Positions 34,600-45,740 of a stretch of 64,000 nucleotides of DNA are shown one piece after another. Origin of the DNA: Siphonodentalium dalli (taxonomy: Eukaryota; Mollusca; Scaphopoda; Gadilida; Siphonodentaliidae); contig CP136062.1 of the NCBI GenBank assembly GCA_032622095.1, positions 37,634,918 to 37,698,917 of the forward strand. The letters run 5' to 3'. The translations under genes and the position numbers were made by a program. The notes under the pieces were generated by a model. The model saw nothing but the letters and a program-made list of their open reading frames with translations, made no database searches and was not told the DNA's origin. The first letter of the stretch is position 1, and each line of letters starts with the position of its first letter.

Positions 34600-35110
34600 G
34601 TGACCGTGGTGTAACAGAATGATGTTCGCCCCATAATGATTTAGTTTTGTTTAAAGGTACTCAGTCCGATCAGACGTTCTTAAATTACTATTTATTTGGC
34701 TTCGAGGGTAAAAAATATTTGATTCGAGTCGAGGTAATAATAACCACTTGATTTTAGCGTTAACCGACACATGCATGGCCGTCCGCTTGACCACGGGTTT
34801 CTGGGCCACTTATTATGGCACATCTTGAGAAACAAAAACACTTCAAAAATCGATATCTGATCACTCTGAGCTTTGATGGGTGGGCTCCTTGTCTCGAATA
34901 AAATATTGTTTTTCCCCCGAAGCCAAAGAAATTGTAATTTAGGAGCGTATGGTCGGATTAAGTACCTTTAATGTGCATGACTATCTGTCATTGCTGAAAC
35001 GAGCCATATGCATCTAGTTACCACCTTAACGTCCGCACCCCTCGATAAATCATAAAAACTACACGTTTAGAGACACCTAAAGTTTACACGAATCTCATTT
35101 CATTGCGGTT
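34600..35110. repeat. Intron block shared with the TSP1 repeat unit
   Basis: ATGATGTTCGCCCC, GCTGAAACGAGCCAT, CTCGATAAATCAT and ACACGAATCTCATTTCATTG also occur, in the same order, downstream of each later TSP1 exon (for example 36303-36480). Exon 2 and its intron therefore belong to the same ancestral tandem unit as exons 3-7, but here the sequence is older, interrupted by a MITE and has no minisatellite. Confidence 0.85.
34655..34967. mobile_element. TTAA-flanked MITE, copy 6
   Basis: TTAA at 34651-34654 and 34968-34971. Ends AGGTACTCAGTCCGAT and TCGGATTAAGTACCT. The paralogous intron at 36336-36346 shows the empty site (TTGTTCAATGTG), directly confirming insertion. The two halves both carry outer-end sequence, so this copy is internally rearranged. 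Confidence 0.88.
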
Positions 35111-35466
35111 CCTGCTAATTTTGTGCTCCTCGTGTATACAAATGTAGAAATGTTTGTTTTCGCCTGGTCGCTGGGGGTTTTATTTATAGAAATGGGAATT
35201 TTTGGGACTGATTTAAAAGTCGAACTGCGAACCGGAGGCCGAGTCCGGTGAAAGGTGTAGTTGGGAATTTCAATTCCGTTTATTGTCCTTTATATTATTT
35301 TGTCCTAGCGGCTAGAACGACGATAAACCCTAACAAACCAAACCAATTATATTATTATGCCAATAATGTTTATTTTTGGTTTGTGTCAATTACAAATAAA
35401 AGAAATGAAAAAGGATAATTTGTAAGTCTTATATTTCAACTTGTATAGACATTTTTCGTTTTGCAG
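35111..35466. other. Intron 2, last part
   Basis: No gene or repeat array. ATTGCGGTTCCTGCTAATTT near 35107 is the unamplified equivalent of the 47-bp repeat's intronic half. Confidence 0.55.
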
Positions 35467-35511
35467 CCGACTGGGGGTTGTGGTCGGAGACGGCCGAGTC
35501 GATCGCCGGTT
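35467..35511 (+). pseudogene. Head of a decayed TSP1 exon
   Basis: After a clean acceptor (TTTTGCAG) the phase-1 frame reads ADWGLWSE, the start of a TSP1 domain (W-x-x-W block), then TAESIAGLLTR with none of the expected cysteines, and a stop soon after. It looks like the 5' remnant of a broken TSP1 exon, 135 bp before the intact exon 3. Together with the tail at 34447 it suggests at least one lost domain. Confidence 0.55.
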
Positions 35512-35645
35512 TGTTAACTAGGTGCTGGTTGCTATTGTTATTTTAACTGAATTCTGAGTTGGTCATTCTATAATTACAATAATGGGCATATAATATATGA
35601 TCTTGAGCGCGTTACCATTTCTGACATTGGTTTTCGTGTTTACAG

Positions 35646-35813
35646 TTGATGGTGGTTGGTCTCAGTGGAACGACGGTGGGTGCAGTACAACCTGCGGCTT
35701 GGGGAGACAGACACGCACCAGAACGTGCACAAATCCGACACCGGCATCCGACGGGAAAACATGCCCCGATTCCAACACAGATGTGGCGCTATGCGAACAA
35801 CCAGCGTGTCCAG
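35646..35813 (+). CDS. TSP1 domain exon 2 (gene exon 3)
   Basis: 168 bp between TTTACAG and GTACCA, phase 1 at both ends. It encodes WSQW, then GGCSTTCG (the classic C-S-x-T-C-G), GRQTRTRTC with stacked Arg residues, DGKTCPDS, ALCE and ACPG; six cysteines. It differs from exons 4-6 at 10 bases, all between 35679 and 35751; seven are synonymous and three change residues (Gly/Val, Asn/His, Asp/Gly). Adjoining intron is more than 99% alike between copies. Upstream, an in-frame ATG (35597) again gives a hydrophobic leader running into the domain. Confidence 0.87.
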
Positions 35814-36464
35814 GTACCACACTTACATTCGAACCGCCTTTAGTATGCACGTCCGCCTCACGTGTCCAGGTACCACACCTACATTCGAACCGCCTTTAGT
35901 ATGCACGTCTGCCTCACGGCTGGCTCCTTCTACATATATAACAGTTTTATCTCTATATGTATTTAAACTAAAAGGAGAACAGATATAGTGATATATATAG
36001 CGTTTAAGGTCCCATAAAAATGCGTCATAAAGCGTGTGGTTAAGTGTGACTTTATAAGTGCCCATTTGAAGTACCCGTTTACCTGGTTCAGCTGACATAT
36101 TCTTGTATTGTGTGTTGGGCGCTGATGATACTATTGAGTCCTTGGGGGAATTTTAAACACTTTTATTTAAAAAAAAGGGAAAAAAAGGAGAAAAAAAATT
36201 CAGTCTGGAAGAGAAATGTACCGGTAAATCAATTTGTTGATACAGTCAGTATAATCAAAACAGTCACAACACCTAGATTTTGAATATGTGAGCGCGGTAA
36301 CAAAATGATGTTCGCCCCCTTATGATTCATATTTGTTCAATGTGTATGACTATCTATCATTGCTGAAACGAGCCATCTACATCTAGTTATACCACGTTAA
36401 TGTCCGCACCTCTCGATAAATCATACGAACTGGACGTTTTAGAGACACCAAAAGTTTACACGAA
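35814..36464. repeat. TSP1-unit spacer, copy 1 (with duplicated splice donor)
   Basis: Intron part that follows every TSP1 exon from exon 3 on. The first 56 bp, counted from the exon's GTGTCCAG at 35806, is repeated once in tandem, so a second identical donor (CCAG/GTACCACAC) lies at 35869/35870. Using it would add 56 bases and shift the frame. Further on are A-rich runs (36170-36200) and the block CTCGATAAATCATACGAACT leading to the minisatellite. Confidence 0.92.
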
Positions 36465-39400
36465 TCTCATTTCATTGCGGTTCGTGTTAATTTACAGTTG
36501 ATGGTGGTTGGTCTCATTTAATTGCGGTTCATGTTAATTTACAGTTGATGGTGATTGGTCTCATTTAATTGCGGTTCATGTTAATTTACAGTTGATGGTG
36601 GTTGGTCTCATTTAATTGCGGTTCATGTTAATTTACAGTTGATGGTGGTTGGTCTCATTTAATTGCGGTTCATGTTAATTTACAGTTGATGGTGGTTGGT
36701 CTCATTTAATTGCGGTTCATGTTAATTTACAGTTGATGGGTTGGTCTCATTTAATTGCGGTTCATGTTAATTTACAGTTGATGGTGGTTGGTCTCATTTC
36801 ATTGCGGTTCGTGTTAATTTACAGTTGATGGTGGTTGGTCTCATTTAACTGCGGTTCATGTTAATTTACAGTTGATGGTGGTTGGTCTCATTTCATTGCG
36901 GTTCATGTTAATTGACAGTTTATGGTGGTTGGTCTCATTTAATTGCGGTTCATGTTAATTTACAGTTGATGGTGGTTGGTCTCATTTAATTGCGGTTCAT
37001 GTTAATTTACAGTTGATGGTGGTTGGTCTCATTTAATTGCGGTTCATATTAATTGACAGTTTATGGTGGTTGGTCTCATTTAATTGCGGTTCATGTTAAT
37101 TTACAGTTGATGGTGGTTGGTCTCATTTAATTGCGGTTCATGTTAATTGACAGTTTATGGTGGTTGGTCTCATTTATTTGCGGTTCATGTTAATTTACAG
37201 TTGATGGTGGTTGGTCTCATTTAATTGCGGTTCATGTTAATTTACAGTTGATGGTGGTTGGTCTCATTTAATTGCGGTTCATGTTAATTTACAGTTGATG
37301 GTGGTTGGTCTCATTTCATTGCGGTTCGTGTTAATTTACAGTTGATGGTGGTTGGTCTCATTTAATTGCGGTTCATGTTAATTTACAGTTGATGGTGGTT
37401 GGTCTCATTTCATTGCGGTTCATGTTAATTTACAGTTGATGGTGGTTGGTCTCATTTCATTGCGGTTCATGTTAATTTACAGTTGATGGTGGTTGGTCTC
37501 ATTTAATTGCGGTTCATGTTAATTTACAGTTGATGGTGGTTGGTCTCATTTAATTGCGGTTCATGTTAATTTACAGTTGATGGTGGTTGGTCTCATTTAA
37601 TTGCGGTTCATGTTAATTGACAGTTTATGGTGGTTGGTCTCATTTCATTGCGGTTCATGTTAATTTACAGTTGATGGTGGTTGGTCTCATTTAATTGCGG
37701 TTCATGTTAATTGACAGTTTATGGTGGTTGGTCTCATTTAATTGCGGTTCATGTTAATTTACAGTTGATGGTGGTTGGTCTCATTTAATTGCGGTTCATG
37801 TTAATTGACAGTTTATGGTGGTTGGTCTCATTTATTTGCGGTTCATGTTAATTTACAGTTGATGGTGGTTGGTCTCATTTAATTGCGGTTCATGTTAATT
37901 TACAGTTGATGGTTGTTGGTCTCATTTCATTGCGGTTCATGTTAATTTACAGTTGATGGTGGTTGGTCTCATTTAATTGCGGTTCATGTTAATTTACAGT
38001 TGATGGTGGTTGGTCTCATTTAATTGCGGTTCATGTTAATTTACAGTTGATGGTGGTTGATCTCATTTAATTGCGGTTCATGTTAATTGACAGTTTATGG
38101 TGGTTGGTCTCATTTCATTGCGGTTCATGTTAATTTACAGTTGATGGTGGTTGGTCTCATTTAATTGCGGTTCGTGTTAATTTACAGTTGATGGTGGTTG
38201 GTCTCATTTAATTGCGGTTCATGTTAATTTACAGTTGATGGTGGTTGGTCTCATTTAATTGCGGTTCATGTTAATTTACAGTTGATGGTGGTTGGTCTCA
38301 TTTAATTGCGGTTCGTGTTAATTTACAGTTGATAGTGGTTGGTCTCATTTCATTGCTGTTCATGTTAATTTACAGTTGATGGTGGTTGGTCTCATTTAAT
38401 TGCGGTTCGTGTTAATTGACAGTTTATGGTGGTTGGTCTCATTTCATTGCGGTTCGTGTTAATTTACAGTTGATGGTGGTTGGTCTCATTTAATTGCGGT
38501 TCATGTTAATTTACAGTTTATGGTGGTTGGTCTCATTTCATTGCGGTTCATGTTAATTTACAGTTGATGGTGGTTGGTCTCAATTAATTGCGGTTCATAT
38601 TAATTTACAGTTGATGGTGGTTGGTCTCATTTAATTGCGGTTCATGTTAATTTACAGTTGATGGTGGTTGGTCTCATTTAATTGCGGTTCATGTTAATTT
38701 ACAGTTGATGGTGGTTGGTCTCATTTAATTGCGGTTCATGTTAATTTACAGTTGATGGTGGTTGGTCTCATTTAATTGCGGTTCATGTTAATTTACAGTT
38801 GATGGTGGTTGGTCTCATTTCATTGCGGTTCGTGTTAATTTACAGTTGATGGTGGTTGGTCTCATTTCATTGCGGTTCGTGTTAATTTACAGTTGATGGT
38901 GGTTGGTCTCATTTCATTGCGGTTCGTGTTAATTTACAGTTGATGGTGGTTGGTCTCATTTCATTGCGGTTCATGTTAATTTACAGTTGATGGTGTTTGT
39001 TCTCATTTCATTGCGGTTCGTGTTTATTTACAGTTGATGGTGGTTGGTCTCATTTCATTGCGGTTCATGTTAATTTACAGTTGATGGTGGTTGGTCTCAT
39101 TTCATTGCGGTTCATGTTAATTTACAGTTGATGGTGGTTGGTCTCATTTCATTGCGGTTCGTGTTAATTTACAGTTGATGGTGGTTGGTCTCATTTCATT
39201 GCGGTTCGTGTTAATTTACAGTTGATGGTGGTTGGTCTCATTTCATTGCGGTTCATGTTAATTTACAGTTGATGGTGGTTGGTCTCATTTCATTGCGGTT
39301 CATGTTAATTTACAGTTGATGGTGGTTGGTCTCATTTCATTGGGGTTCGTGTTAATTTACAGTTGATGGTGGTTGGTCTCATTTCATTGCGGTTCGTGTT

Positions 39401-42400
39401 AATTTACAGTTGATGGTGGTTGGTCTCATTTTATTGCGATTCATGTTAATTTACAGTTGATGGTGGTTGGTCTCATTTCATTGCGGTTCATGTTAATTTA
39501 CAGTTGATGGTGGTTGGTCTCATTTCATTGCGGTTCATGTTAATTTACAGTTGATGGTGGTTGGTCTCATTTCATTGCGGTTCGTATTAATTTACAGTTG
39601 ATGGTGGTTGGTCTCATTTCATTGCGGTTCATGTTAATTTAAAGTTGATGGTGGTTGGTCTCATTTCATTGCGGTTCGTGTTAATTTACAGTTGATGGTG
39701 GTTGGTCTCATTTCATTGCGGTTCATGTTAATTTACAGTTGATGGTGGTTGGTCTCATTTCATTGCGGTTCATGTTAATTTACAGTTGATGGTGGTTGGT
39801 CTCATTTCATTGCGGTTCGTGTTAATTTACAGTTGATGGTGGTTGGTCTCATTTCATTGCGGTTCGTGTTAATTTACAGTTGATGGTGGTTGGTCTCATT
39901 TCATTGCGGTTCATGTTAATTTACAGTTGATGGTGGTTGGTCTCATTTAATTGCGGTTCATGTTAATTTACAGTTGATGGTGGTTGGTCTCATTTAATTG
40001 CGGTTCATGTTAATTTACTGTTGATTGTGGTTGGTCTCATTTCATTGCGGTTCATGTTACTTTACAGTTGATGGTGGTTGGTCTCATTTAATTGCGGTTC
40101 ATGTTAATATACAGTTGATGGTGGTTGGTCTCATTTAATTGCGGTTCATGTTAATTTACAGTTGATGGTGGTTGGTCTCATTTAATTGCGGTTCATGTTA
40201 ATTTACAGTTGATGGTGGTTGGTCTCATTTAATTGCGGTTCATGTTAATTTACAGTTGATGGTGGTTGGTCTCATTTAATTGCGGTTCATGTTAATTTAC
40301 AGTTGATGGTGGTTGGTCTCATTTAATTGCGGTTCATGTTAATTTACAGTTGATGGTGGTTGGTCTCATTTAATTGCGGTTCATGTTAATTGACAGTTTA
40401 TGGTGGTTGGTCTCATTTCATTGCGGTTCATGTTAATTTACAGTTGATGGTGGTTGGTCTCATTTAATTGCGGTTCATGTTAATTTACAGTTGATGGTGG
40501 TTGGTCTCATTTCATTGCGGTTCATGTTAATTTACAGTTGATGGTGGTTGGTCTCATTTCATTGCGGTTCATGTTAATTTACAGTTGATGGTGGTTGGTC
40601 TCATTTAATTGCGGTTCATGTTAATTTACAGTTGATGGTGGTTGGTCTCATTTAATTGCGGTTCATGTTAATTGACAGTTTATGGTGGTTGGTCTCATTT
40701 AATTGCGGTTCATGTTAATTTACAGTTGATGGTGGTTGGTCTCATTTAATTGCGGTTCATGTTAATTTACAGTTGATGGTGGTTGGTCTCATTTAATTGC
40801 GGTTCATATTAATTTACAGTTGATGGTGGTTGGTCTCATTTAATTGCGGTTCGTGTTAATTTACAGTTGATGGTGGTTGGTCTCATTTAATTGCGGTTCA
40901 TGTTAATTTACAGTTGATGGTGGTTGGTCTCATTTAATTGCGGTTCATGTTAATTTACAGTTGATGGTGGTTGATCTCATTTCATTGCGGTTCATGTTAA
41001 TTTACAGTTGATGGTGGTTGGTCTCATTTAATTGCGGTTCATGTTAATTTACAGTTGATGGTGGTTGGTCTCATTTAATTGCGGTTCATGTTAATTTACA
41101 GTTGATGGTGGTTGGTCTCATTTAATTGCGGTTCATGTTAATTTACAGTTGATGGTGGTTGGTCTCATTTCATTGCGGTTCGTGTTAATTTACAGTTGAT
41201 GGTGGTTGGTCTCATTTAATTGCGGTTCATGTTAATATACAGTTGATGGTGGTTGATCTCATTTCATTGCGGTTCATGTTAATTTACAGTTGATGGTGGT
41301 TGGTCTCATTTAATTGCGGTTCATGTTAATTTACAGTTTATGGTGGTTGGTCTCATTTAATTGCGGTTCATGTTAATTTACAGTTTATGGTGGTTGGTCT
41401 CATTTAATTGCGGTTCATGTTAATTTACAGTTGATGGTGGTTGATCTCATTTCATTGCGGTTCATGTTAATTTACAGTTGATGGTGGTTGGTCTCATTTA
41501 ATTGCGGTTCATGTTAATTTACAGTTGATGGTGGTTGGTCTCATTTAATTGCGGTTCATGTTAATTTACAGTTGATGGTGGTTGGTCTCATTTAATTGCG
41601 GTTCATGTTAATTTACAGTTGATGGTGGTTGGTCTCATTTAATTGCGGTTCATGTTAATTTACAGTTGATGGTGGTTGGTCTCATTTCATTTCGGTTCAT
41701 GTTAATTTACAGTTGATTGTGGTTGGTCTCATTTCATTGCGGTTCGTGTTAATTTACAGTTGATGGTGGTTGGTCTCATTTAATTGCGGTTCATGTTAAT
41801 TTACACTTGATGGTGGTTGGTCTCATTTAATTGCGGTTCATGTTAATTTACAGTTGATGGTGGTTGGTCTCATTTAATTGCGGTTCATGTTAATTTACAG
41901 TTGATGGTGGTTGGTCTCATTTAATTGCGGTTCATGTTAATTTACAGTTGATGGTGGTTGGTCTCATTTAATTGCGGTTCATGTTAATTTACAGTTGATG
42001 GTGGTTGGTCTCATTTCATTGCGGTTCGTGTTAATTTACAGTTGATGGTGGTTGGTCTCATTTAATTGCGGTTCATGTTAATATACAGTTGATGGTGGTT
42101 GATCTCATTTCATTGCGGTTCATGTTAATTTACAGTTGATGGTGGTTGGTCTCATTTAATTGCGGTTCATGTTAATTTACAGTTTATGGTGGTTGGTCTC
42201 ATTTAATTGCGGTTCATGTTAATTTACAGTTTATGGTGGTTGGTCTCATTTAATTGCGGTTCATGTTAATTTACAGTTGATGGTGGTTGATCTCATTTCA
42301 TTGCGGTTCATGTTAATTTACAGTTGATGGTGGTTGGTCTCATTTAATTGCGGTTCATGTTAATTTACAGTTGATGGTGGTTGGTCTCATTTAATTGCGG

Positions 42401-43329
42401 TTCATGTTAATTTACAGTTGATGGTGATTGGTCTCATTTAATTGCGGTTCATGTTAATTTACAGTTGATGGTGGTTGGTCTCATTTAATTGCGGTTCATG
42501 TTAATTTACAGTTGATGGTGGTTGGTCTCATTTAATTGCGGTTCGTGTTAATTTACAGTTGATGGTGGTTGGTCTCATTTAATTGCGGTTCATGTTAATT
42601 TACAGTTGATGGTGGTTGGTCTCATTTAATTGCGGTTCATGTTAATTTACAGTTGATGGTGGTTGGTCTCATTTAATTGCGGTTCATGTTAATTTACAGT
42701 TGATGGTGGTTGGTCTCATTTCATTGCGGTTCATGTTAATTTGCAGTTGATGGTGGTTGGTCTCATTTAATTGCGGTTCATGTTAATTTACAGTTGATGG
42801 TGGTTGGTCTCATTTAATTGCGGTTCATGTTAATTTACAGTTGATGGTGGTTGGTCTCATTTAATTGCGGTTCATGTTAATTTACAGTTGATGGTGGTTG
42901 GTCTCATTTAATTGCTGTTCAAGTTAATTTACAGTTGATGGTGGTTGGTCTCATTTCATTGCGGTTCGTGTTAATTTACAGTTGATTGTGGTTGGTCTCA
43001 TTTCATTGCGGTTCGTGTTAATTTACAGTTGATGGTGGTTGGTCTCATTTAATTGCGGTTCATGTTAATTTACAGTTGATGGTGGTTGGTCTCATTTCAT
43101 TTCGGTTCATGTTAATTTACAGTTGATTGTGGTTGGTCTCATTTCATTGCGGTTCGTGTTAATTTACAGTTGATGGTGGTTGGTCTCATTTAATTGCGGT
43201 TCATGTTAATTTACAGTTGATGGTGGTTGGTCTCATTTAATTGCTGTTCATGTTAATTTACAGTTGATGGTGGTTGGTCTCATTTAATTGCGGTTCATGT
43301 TAATTTACAGTTGATGGTGGTTGGTCTCA
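36465..43329. repeat. 47-bp splice-acceptor minisatellite, array 1 (146 copies)
   Basis: The unit runs from TCTCATTTAATTGCGG through GTTAATTTACAG/TTGATGG to GGTTGG. 43325 minus 36465 is 6860, that is 146 x 47 less two bases, which are missing from one unit near 36738. Each unit holds the 3' splice site and first 19 bases of the TSP1 exon; the last 19 bases of the array are the real start of exon 4. Common variants are TTTCATT for TTTAATT, TTCGTG for TTCATG and GACAGTTTATGG. Two units lose the acceptor AG (40019, 41805). Confidence 0.98.
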
Positions 43330-43478
43330 GTGGAACGACGGTGTGTGCAGTACAACGTGCGGCTTAGGGAGGCAGACTCGAACCAGAACGTGCACTCATC
43401 CGACTCCGGCATCCGGCGGGAAAACATGCCCCGATTCCAACACAGATGTGGCGCTATGCGAACAACCAGCGTGTCCAG
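43311..43478 (+). CDS. TSP1 domain exon 3 (gene exon 4)
   Basis: 168 bp, phase 1 at both ends, acceptor TTTACAG and donor GTACCA. Complete six-cysteine TSP1 repeat (WSQW, GVCSTTCG, GRQTRTRTC, GGKTC, ALCE, ACPG). Identical in DNA to the exons at 45573 and 48117. Its first 19 bases are the last copy of the 47-bp array. Choosing an acceptor one unit upstream would add 47 bases, shift the frame and reach a stop 57 bases into the normal exon, so only the terminal acceptor keeps the domain. Confidence 0.87.
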
Positions 43479-44130
43479 GTACCACACTTACATTCGAACC
43501 GCCTTTAGTATGCACGTCCGCCTCACGTGTCCAGGTACCACACCTACATTCGAACCGCCTTTAGTATGCACGTCTGCCTCACGGCTGGCTCCTTCTACAT
43601 ATATAACAGATTTATCTCTATATGTATTTAAACTAAAAGGAGAACAGATATAGTGATATATATAGCGTTTAAGGTCCCATAAAAATGCGTCATAAAGCGT
43701 GTGGTTAAGTGTGACTTTATAAGTGCCCATTTGAAGTACCCGTTTACCTGGTTCTGCTGACATATTCTTGTATTGTGTGTTGGGCGCTGATGATACTATT
43801 GAGTCCTTGGGGGAATTTTAAACACTTTTATTTAAAAAAAAGGAAAAAAAAGGAGAAAAAAAAATTCAGTCTGGAAGAGAAATGTACCGGTAAATCAATT
43901 TGTTGATACAGTCAGTATAATCAAAACAGTCACAACACCTAGATTTTGAATATGTGAGCGCGGTAACAAAATGATGTTCGCCCCCTTATGATTCATATTT
44001 GTTCAATGTGTATGACTATCTATCATTGCTGAAACGAGCCATCTACATCTAGTTATACCACGTTAATGTCCGCACCTCTCGATAAATCATACGAACTGGA
44101 CGTTTTAGAGACACCAAAAGTTTACACGAA
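43479..44130. repeat. TSP1-unit spacer, copy 2
   Basis: Same as 35814-36464 with only a handful of differences (for example AGATTTAT for AGTTTTAT, and A-run lengths). Second donor at 43534/43535. Exon start to array start is exactly 820 bp here and in the next three copies. Confidence 0.93.
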
Positions 44131-45591
44131 TCTCATTTCATTGCGGTTCATGTTAATTTACAGTTGATGGTGGTTGGTCTCATTTAATTGCGGTTCATGT
44201 TAATTTACAGTTGATGGTGGTTGGTCTCATTTCATTGCGGTTCATGTTAATTTACAGTTTATGGTGGTTGGTCTCATTTAATTGCGGTTCATGTTAATTT
44301 ACAGTTGATGGTGGTTGGTCTCATTTAATTGCGGTTCATGTTAATTTACAGTTGATGGTGGTTGGTCTCATTTAATTGCGGTTCATGTTAATTACAGTTG
44401 ATGGTGGTTGGTCTCATTTAATTGCGGTTCATGTTAATTTACAGTTGATGGTGGTTGGTCTCATTTAATTGCGGTTCATGTTAATTTACAGTTGATGGTG
44501 GTTGGTCTCATTTAATTGCGGTTCATGTTAATTTACAGTTGATGGTGATTGGTCTCATTTAATTGCGGTTCATGTTAATTTACAGTTGATGGTGGTTGGT
44601 CTCATTTAATTGCGGTTCATGTTAATTTACAGTTGATGGTGGTTGGTCTCATTTAATTGCGGTTCGTGTTAATTTACAGTTGATGGTGGTTGGTCTCATT
44701 TAATTGCGGTTCATGTTAATTTACAGTTGATGGTGGTTGGTCTCATTTAATTGCGGTTCATGTTAATTTACAGTTGATGGTGGTTGGTCTCATTTAATTG
44801 CGGTTCACGTTAATTTACAGTTGATGGTGGTTGGTCTCATTTCATTGCGGTTCATGTTAATTTGCAGTTGATGGTGGTTGGTCTCATTTAATTGCGGTTC
44901 ATGTTAATTTACAGTTGATGGTGGTTGGTCTCATTTAATTGCGGTTCATGTTAATTTACAGTTGATGGTGGTTGGTCTCATTTAATTGCGGTTCATGTTA
45001 ATTTACAGTTGATGGTGGTTGGTCTCATTTAATTGCGGTTCATGTTAATTTACAGTTGATGGTGGTTGGTCTCATTTAATTGCGGTTCATGTTAATTTAC
45101 AGTTGATGGTGGTTGGTCTCATTTAATTGCGGTTCATGTTAATTTACAGTTGATGGTGGTTGGTCTCATTTAATTGCTGTTCATGTTAATTTACAGTTGA
45201 TGGTGGTTGGTCTCATTTCATTGCGGTTCGTGTTAATTTACAGTTGATTGTGGTTGGTCTCATTTCATTGCGGTTCGTGTTAATTTACAGTTGATGGTGG
45301 TTGGTCTCATTTAATTGCGGTTCATGTTAATTTACAGTTGATGGTGGTTGGTCTCATTTCATTTCGGTTCATGTTAATTTACAGTTGATTGTGGTTGGTC
45401 TCATTTCATTGCGGTTCGTGTTAATTTACAGTTGATGGTGGTTGGTCTCATTTAATTGCGGTTCATGTTAATTTACAGTTGATGGTGGTTGGTCTCATTT
45501 AATTGCGGTTCATGTTAATTTACAGTTGATGGTGGTTGGTCTCATTTAATTGCGGTTCATGTTAATTTACAGTTGATGGTGGTTGGTCTCA
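44131..45591. repeat. 47-bp splice-acceptor minisatellite, array 2 (31 copies)
   Basis: 1456 bp from TCTCA to TCTCA equals 31 x 47 less one; the short unit is TTAATTACAG near 44393. The order of variants in the first units (TTTATGG in the third unit, 46-bp unit sixth) is the same as in arrays 3 and 5, showing that these arrays descend from one template. Confidence 0.97.
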
Positions 45592-45740
45592 GTGGAACGA
45601 CGGTGTGTGCAGTACAACGTGCGGCTTAGGGAGGCAGACTCGAACCAGAACGTGCACTCATCCGACTCCGGCATCCGGCGGGAAAACATGCCCCGATTCC
45701 AACACAGATGTGGCGCTATGCGAACAACCAGCGTGTCCAG
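45573..45740 (+). CDS. TSP1 domain exon 4 (gene exon 5)
   Basis: DNA-identical to the exon at 43311: a 168-bp, phase 1-1, six-cysteine TSP1 repeat with acceptor TTTACAG and donor GTACCA. Complete identity with the neighbouring copies means a very recent duplication or continuing gene conversion. It sits 2262 bp after the previous exon start. Confidence 0.86.

Noticed and set aside
35656-35988. 110-codon frame overlapping exon 3 (and equivalents at 43321, 45583, 48127, 60401)
   Set aside because: A shadow of the TSP1 exon in another frame that runs through the splice donor. The TSP1 frame has six correctly spaced cysteines and this one has no domain.
35823-36098. 91-codon minus-strand frame conserved in all five unit copies
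   Set aside because: Conservation is explained by near-identity of the whole spacer, and the duplicated 56-bp donor segment is simply read antisense. No independent evidence.
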